Assembly (NCBI GenBank): GCA_029339505.1
Contig: JAQISU010000081.1
Location: forward strand, 14,607,001 to 14,671,000
Length of the DNA: 64,000 bases
Source of the DNA: Unio delphinus
Taxonomy: Eukaryota > Mollusca > Bivalvia > Unionida > Unionidae
Direction of reading: 5' to 3'
The translations under genes and the position numbers were made by a program. This document shows, one piece after another, positions 57,706 through 64,000 of the stretch (positions within the stretch are counted from its first letter, which is position 1; each line of letters opens with the position of its first letter). The notes beneath the pieces are model-generated. The model made no database searches, had not been told where the DNA came from, and saw nothing but the letters and a program-made list of their open reading frames with translations.

Positions 57706-60292
57706 GGCTATGAACATTGTAAGCATTTAAAGATGATTGACAGAATGTAAATTACACTGTTTAGGCTATGAACATTGTAAGTATTTAAAGATGATTGACA
57801 GAATGTAAATTACACTGTTTAGGCTATGAACATTGTAAGTATTTAAAGATAATTGACAGAATGTAAATTACACTGTTTAGGCTATGAACATTGTAAGTAT
57901 TTAAAGATAATTGACAGAATGTAAATTACACTGTTTAGGCTATGAACATTGTAAGTATTTAAAGATAATTGACAGAATGTAAATTACACTGTTTAGGCTA
58001 TGAACATTGTAAATATTTAAAGATGATTGACAGAATGTAAATTACACTGTTTAGGCTATGAACATTGTAAGTATTTAAAGATAATTGACAGAATGTAAAT
58101 TACACTGTTTAGGCTATGAACATTGTAAGTATTTAAAGATAATTGACAGAATGTAAATTACACTGTTTAGGCTATGAACATTGTAAGTATTTAAAGATGA
58201 TTGACAGAATATAAATTACACTGTTTAGGCTATGAACATTGTAAGTATTTAAAGATAATTGACAGAATGTAAATTACACTGTTTAGGCTATGAACATTGT
58301 AAGTATTTAAAGATGATTGACAGAATGTAAATTACACTGTTTAGGCTATGAACATTGTAAGTATTTAAAGATAATTGACAGAATGTAAATTACACTGTTT
58401 AGGCTATGAACATTGTAAGTATTTAAAGATAATTGACAGAATGTAAATTACACTGTTTAGGCTATGAACATTGTAAGTATTTAAAGATGATTGACAGAAT
58501 GTAAATTACACTGTTTAGGCTATGAACATTGTAAGTATTTAAAGATAATTGACAGAATGTAAATTACACTGTTTAGGCTATGAACATTGTAAACATTTAA
58601 AGATGATTGACAATGTAAATTACACTGTTTAGGCTATGAACATTGTAAACATTTAAAGATGATTGACAATGTAAATTACACTATTTAGGCTATGAACATT
58701 GTAAACATTTAAAGATGATTGACAATGTAAATTACACTGTTTAGGCTATGAACATTGTAAGTACTTAAAGATGATTGACAGAATGTAAATTACACTGTTT
58801 AGGCTATGAACATTGTAAGTATTTAAAGATAATTGACAGAATGTAAATTACACTGTTTAGGCTATGAACATTGTAAGTATTTAAAGATAATTGACAGAAT
58901 GTAAATTACACTGTTTAGGCTATGAACATTGTAAGTATTTAAAGATGATTGACAGAATGTAAATTACACTGTTTAGGCTATGAACATTGTAAGTATTTAA
59001 AGATAATTGACAGAATGTAAATTACACTGTTTAGGCTATGAACATTGTAAGTATTTAAAGATGATTGACAGAATGTAAATTACACTGTTTAGGCTATGAA
59101 CATTGTAAGTATTTAAAGATGATTGACAGAATGTAAATTACACTGTTTAGGCTATGAACATTGTAAGTATTTAAAGATAATTGACAGAATGTAAATTACA
59201 CTGTTTAGGCTATGAACATTGTAAGTATTTAAAGATGATTGACAGAATGTAAATTACACTGTTTAGGCTATGAACATTGTAAGTATTTAAAGATAATTGA
59301 CAGAATGTAAATTACACTGTTTAGGCTATGAACATTGTAAGTATTTAAAGATAATTGACAGAATGTAAATTACACTGTTTAGGCTATGAACATTGTAAGT
59401 ATTTAAAGATGATTGACAGAATGTAAATTACACTGTTTAGGCTATGAACATTGTAAGTATTTAAAGATAATTGACAGAATGTAAATTACACTGTTTAGGC
59501 TATGAACATTGTAAACATTTAAAGATGATTGACAATGTAAATTACACTGTTTAGGCTATGAACATTGTAAACATTTAAAGATGATTGACAATGTAAATTA
59601 CACTATTTAGGCTATGAACATTGTAAACATTTAAAGATGATTGACAATGTAAATTACACTGTTTAGGCTATGAACATTGTAAGTACTTAAAGATGATTGA
59701 CAGAATGTAAATTACACTGTTTAGGCTATGAACATTGTAAGTATTTAAAGATGATTGACAGAATGTAAATTACACTGTTTAGGCTATGAATATTGTAAGC
59801 ATTTAAAGATGATTGACAGAATGTAAATTACATTGTTTAGGCTATGAACATTGTAAGTATTTAAAGATGATTGACAGAATATAGGGGCCCCGAGTGGCCG
59901 AGTGGTCTAAAGCGCTGTCCGTTACGGACCACTGCCATCTCACCTCTGTCTGCGTGGGTTCGAGTCTAAGATTCGGCTAATGTAGTTAAGTGAGAAAGCT
60001 TGCCAGTAGCTTCTCGTGGGTCGGTGGTTCTTTCCGGGGTTTTTCCGGTTTCTTCCTCCACCACTAATACTGGCCGCCATGTATAGCCTATATATTGTGC
60101 TGAAAAATGGCGTTAAACCATAAAAAAAAAAAAAATAAAAAAATAAAAAAAAACAGAATATAAATTACACTGTTTGGGCTATGAATATTGCAAGTATTCA
60201 AAGATGATTGACAGTACATAAATTACACTGTTTAGGCTATGAACATTGTAAGTATTTAAAGATGATTGACAATGTAAATTATACCGTTTTTT
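57706..60292. repeat. 58-bp minisatellite, about 40 units, with a ~0.92-kb higher-order repeat
   Basis: The unit begins ctgtttaggctatgaacatt and ends gaatgtaaattaca (58 bp). Variants: a gatgatt/gataatt difference, gtaaacattt, and a 55-bp type lacking aga. A run of three 55-bp units followed by gtaagtactt occurs at 58,588-58,766 and again 922 bp later at 59,510-59,688, so a block of about 16 units was duplicated. Interrupted by a SINE at 59,884-60,151. The last units are more diverged. Confidence 0.95.
59884..60151 (+). mobile_element. tRNA-Leu-derived SINE (family reference copy) inside the minisatellite
   Basis: Head ggggccccgagtggccgagt with A box GTGGCCGAGTGG and B box GGTTCGAGTC about 70 bases apart and a long variable arm, as in tRNA-Leu. 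The body includes ttccggggtttttccggttt and tggccgccatgtatagcc, then an A-rich tail. Flanked by the 10-bp duplication acagaatata at 59,874-59,883 and 60,152-60,161, which is repeat-unit sequence. Almost identical to the 39,491 copy, so young. Transcription by RNA polymerase III and mobilisation by a LINE are known for such families; the partner LINE is not identified here. Confidence 0.96.
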
Positions 60293-61290
60293 GCAGCCCA
60301 TGTGATAATAGGGTTTAAGCCTCACTTCCTTTGTCATACACAATTTTTATCCCCTCCTGAGTCCACCACTGGCAGACATTTTCTATATATTAAAAGCATG
60401 CTTGGCCGAATTTTCTTTGAATTCTCTACATTTCTGTGCGATATGGAAAATAGCACCACCACCATGTAATAATAGCTCATTCTCCTAATGCTGCTACTGC
60501 AGCTATCACCACACTACTACTACTACAGGTACTAGCAAACTGAAAAAGAGAATGAAGGTGGATAAAGAAATTCTGTGTATAAAAATGCTACACTCTGTAA
60601 TAATGTAATTATTAGAAATATGGCCTTCACCATAGGTCATGCCTTTAGAGGTTGTAAACGAGTTAATTGATGGATGGAATAATTTATGTTGCAATAGCAA
60701 AGTTGTTGATCAAAAGTTGTTAAGATAAATGATAGAAAAGAAAAAGTTAAATGTGTCTGGATGTTGGAGATTATTCTTGAACTGAATAAGCCTTAAGAAT
60801 AATTGAGCTTTTGAAGGGGAATTGCTTTACAATATCATAGGGACTGTATGTTATTATAAATGTCCAAATAGCAGGCTTGTGACCCTTGGTGTGTATGTCT
60901 TTTGATGGGCAGCTTTTGTTTACCTTAAATATAGATCAGTAACCCCTTGACCTAGTTCACATTACCGGTATATTTGAAATATAATATCAACTGGGCTCTT
61001 GAAGACACAAGCTTATGTATACACCATTCCTCCCAATAATGTATCCCTGTGACATGCATTATTTTCACCCAGGACACTCCCATTTCATATGTTCTTGTTA
61101 GTCAAGGCTAATCAGCAGAATTATTAAAGGCTACATTTAAGGGAAAAGCCAGAAAGCCTGTATGACGAATTAACAGTTTATGCTTATCATTGCAATCATC
61201 TTGTAAAATCTGATGAACTTCAAAGAAACCATGTTCCATGTGAATATAAATCTTGGAAGTAATCACAGCTTTTTCAGCGTTTTGGATGAT
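60293..61290. other. Intergenic, no gene seen
   Basis: No recognisable domain or repeat apart from short low-complexity runs. Confidence 0.5.
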
Positions 61291-61299
61291 GCTGTTGTT

Positions 61300-61481
61300 G
61301 TTGTAGGGTTTAATGCCATTTTTCAGCACACGATAGGCTATACATGGTGGCCAGTATTAGAGGAAGAACCACATATACCCACATTAGCCAATTCCAAGAC
61401 TTGAACCCATGCAGACAGAGGTGAGCTGGCAGTGATCCATAACGGATAGCACTTTAGACCACTCAGCCACTTGGGGCCCCC
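61300..61481 (-). mobile_element. tRNA-Leu-derived SINE with short target duplication
   Basis: Minus-strand copy with an internal deletion in the body. Flanked by ggatgat at 61,284-61,290 and 61,482-61,488. Confidence 0.85.
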
Positions 61482-61488
61482 GGATGAT

Positions 61489-62679
61489 ATTGTCAAATCA
61501 TCGATAATAACTTTTACCCAGTATGTGTGGATTCTATCAGGATTTATAGTATCAATAAAGACAATTTAAAAGAGTACAGTAAAGATAAATAAGCAAAATC
61601 TGTTTTGATTTTTCGGGAAATGGACATGTGATGAAATGTAAAGGAAAAAAGATAAACAACAGTATGTGAAAGTTCAATTGCACCTGTAGCTAGTGTGAAT
61701 TCATCTTGACAACGAATCAAATTTGAAGTCTCAAGCAGCATATATTTAGGTAAGGTACACGTACCAAGATTAGTTTCCATTTTTGCATAGAGCCCATGTT
61801 ATATCCCACCTTTGTTTCCTAGGGTTAGCTCATAATCTGTTTAACAGTTTATTAATATATATTTAATGAGGATTATGCTGCATGGTATGATAGTTACTTT
61901 TACTGTGTATGTAAAATTATTGAAAAATGTTTTGTTTTTTCATGGGTTTTCTATCACTCCTTGCTTCCATTGCAAGTATATTCACCGAATGCTTTGTATG
62001 ATCACGTGACTGTGACTTAATCAGGATAAGATGAGTTAGTTGCTCATTTCAAGCAGCATACATCCATTAAAAGCCCTTTGATTCTGTCGACAGTGTCAGT
62101 TAATTTCACTGTTAGAAATTTGTCAGTATGGATTATACCTTGTATGTTCGGAAATAATTCATCATGAGTGCAAATGGTCACTAATAAGAATTATAATTCA
62201 TCCAAAAATTATGTAATAAACTTTTTTATGGGATATGCAAGACATTAAATGACAAAACCCATGCATTTGCAGTCTTTAGCATAACACATAGCATAGTAGA
62301 AGACTGTTGGAAAATCAGGTTTAATCAGTAAGATTAAAAAGTGTTGGATGAAAATTTCAAGTGTTTCTATTTAAATTTTCATGGACTGATCACCTATATT
62401 CTTGTTTGACCTTGATATGGGTCAGTATATCTTGTTATCATAAAATCAAAATGAAAGCCCCACAAAACATTCTTTACTTGTGTATATATATTGGTCTGAA
62501 TCACAGAATCAATAAACTATATTTTTTGGTTGATCTATGAATTCCTTTTTCCCTCATTGCTAATTTTTCAAATAGATTTTTTTCTCTCATTTGATTTGCA
62601 ATATTAATATACTTTCATTAATACTTGAAGCATTTGTTGAATTGGGTTATGAACTTTGGATATATCAGTAGCTTGTGGG

Positions 62680-62684
<5 letters not shown>
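61489..62684. other. Intergenic, no gene seen
   Basis: AT-rich, no domain. Confidence 0.5.

Positions 62685-62762
<78 letters not shown>
62685..62762. repeat. (AT)n microsatellite
   Basis: About 76 bp of AT. An Ile/Tyr open frame across it is an artefact. Confidence 0.97.
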
Positions 62763-62763
<1 letters not shown>

Positions 62764-62794
62764 TGAAAACAGATCTTGTTTATTGTCTATATCA

Positions 62795-64000
62795 GCTTAT
62801 AATTAATAATAATGCTTTATTTATAGAGGGTGTATCATTACAGTGGTCAAGGACTATTCTCCCTTGAGGCCTTCTTAAGGGGGTATAACAATGTACATTA
62901 TATGAAGCTAGCAATAATTACTGTCTATTTTAATTTGTTTATTGTTAAAATACTAAATTCCATTATATTTTAGAAACACAATCATGCTCATGATGTCTCT
63001 TTTTAAACACTCTAATATTTGCAGTAGATTTTTCATGTAGTGGAAGTGTGTTCCACAGAAATGTACCAGAGTATTTATATTGCTCTGTTCTCGGTTTTGG
63101 TGCTAGAAGGTTTTCATGTGATATTAATTTAAACTGGTATTGTGTTGAAAAAAGCCTGAATAAGTCCTGAAGATAGTCTGTTACAGTTCCATGTAGACAT
63201 TTATAAAAAGAACTGCCTTGTGAAAATTTTACCTTTCATTTGAAGTCTGTAAATAATATTTTTGAGGGATGATCAAAATACATCTTGAAATTATGCATGC
63301 TGCTCTTTTCTGAAGTTTATAAGCTCTGAGATTTAGCACAGTTTCCCCATGCATTTGAACAATAATTCATTGTTGGAAGAATATATGACTTTTTGTAGTA
63401 TATGTTGTGCATTTCCATAGGTACATATATTTTGATTCTGCTGAGATGGGAAATTTTAGATGTAGTGTTTTACCAAATTTATCAATATGGTCATCCCAAC
63501 ATAAATTAGTATATACGGTCACACCTACAAGATTTTCATGTTTGACATTTTCTAGTGGATGATTATTTATTGCAAGAGATAGTTCTGGGTTCTTTGACTT
63601 GTGTAGATTTTGTTATATTCCCCAGAAAACATACATTTTGTTTTGCCTTCATTAATTACCATCATATTTTGTTGTGCTTAGTTTTGGACTCTAATAAGGT
63701 CTGAGGACTCCAATAAGGTCTGAGTTCAATCTATTTTGGATAACTTCACCATCAGAACTAGATGTATATAAGGTTTCATCATCTGCACACAAATCTGTAT
63801 TTGTGGATTCACTATTTAATGGTAGATCATTGATATAGATAAGGAAAAGGAGAGAGCCTAAAATTGAGCCTTGAAGGACCCCTGATCATAGATGAATAGT
63901 GCAAGTTTGAGAGCTAATATTGCAAATGCTTACTTGTTGAGACTTTTGGTTTAGGTATGATCTAAACCAGTTTAAAGAAGGATTGTTGAATCTGTAACAG
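62795..64000 (-). pseudogene. LINE reverse transcriptase 3' half (CR1/L2-related), running off the window
   Basis: The minus strand, starting at 64,000, reads RFNNPSLNWFRSYLNQKSQQ, GVLQGSILGSLLFLIYINDL (RT block 4), CADDETLYTSS (active site, YADD-type as CADD), VGVTVYTNLCWDDHIDKF, MNYCSNAWGNC, and near the end LAPKPRTEQYKYSGTFLWNT followed by LP. Stops and frame changes occur near 63,890 and 63,590-63,690. The 3' untranslated part near 62,850 ends in aataaagcattattatt-type sequence. This is a different LINE lineage from the tails at 21.8 and 23.9 kb. The 5' part lies beyond the window. Confidence 0.82.

Noticed and set aside
57706..60292. CRISPR-like or satellite-coded RNA array
   Set aside because: No spacers; the whole 58-bp unit is conserved. 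It is an ordinary minisatellite.
62625..62867. 80-residue frame with an Ile-Tyr run
   Set aside because: Translation of an (AT)n microsatellite.

Overview
This window looks like nuclear DNA of a marine invertebrate animal, most likely a lophotrochozoan such as a mollusc. Evidence: one spliced animal gene with long AT-rich introns, a dense and varied set of transposable elements (pogo/Tigger, hAT, Ty3/gypsy-type LTR, DIRS, several LINE lineages, a tRNA-Leu-derived SINE), and large minisatellites. There are no bacterial-style operons. The phylum is an inference from the repeat mix.

Host gene: six coding exons on the minus strand (36,618 down to 3,469) encode GHITM/TMBIM5 (MICS1), a mitochondrial inner-membrane protein of the BAX-inhibitor-1 family. 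All splice sites are GT/AG and all phases agree. The 3' terminal exon is not seen and probably lies left of position 1. A possible 5' untranslated exon lies near 41.8-41.9 kb. Almost everything between 3.6 and 36.4 kb is therefore intronic.

Layout: 0-3.4 kb, SINE and LINE scraps, a pogo-like element and a 63-bp tandem repeat. 4.1-6.1 kb, a 42-bp minisatellite. 6.36-13.2 kb, a young LTR element with LTRs of equal length and a CATAT target duplication, lacking its reverse transcriptase. 15.7-16.3 kb, a DIRS-type RT remnant; 16.8-17.5 kb, a hAT-type MITE with a perfect 8-bp target duplication; 20.8-24.4 kb, a second MITE copy filled with LINE and LTR debris. 25.8-32.5 kb, a DIRS-type tyrosine-recombinase retroelement with inverted terminal repeats and an internal complementary region. 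35.0-35.2 kb, a 72-bp-arm hairpin. 37.8-39.1 kb, a diverged duplication. 39-41.3 kb, SINEs and LINE RT debris.

Outside the gene: 42.25-45.05 kb holds a decayed virus-derived block with a double-jelly-roll-like capsid gene, a small glycine/alanine-rich virion-type gene, an adenain-like protease remnant and a coiled-coil frame, resembling Polinton/adintovirus virion modules. 45.16-51.64 kb is a second, older LTR element. Both LTR elements carry integrase upstream of RT-RNase H, the order known from GMR1-like Ty3/gypsy elements. 51.9-53.45 kb is an AT-rich higher-order repeat, 55-55.9 kb a LINE endonuclease remnant, 57.7-60.3 kb a 58-bp minisatellite with a SINE inserted in it, and 62.9-64 kb a minus-strand LINE RT.

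The points most worth checking are the virus-derived block, the two integrase-first LTR elements, and the DIRS element whose ends predict an exact empty site.
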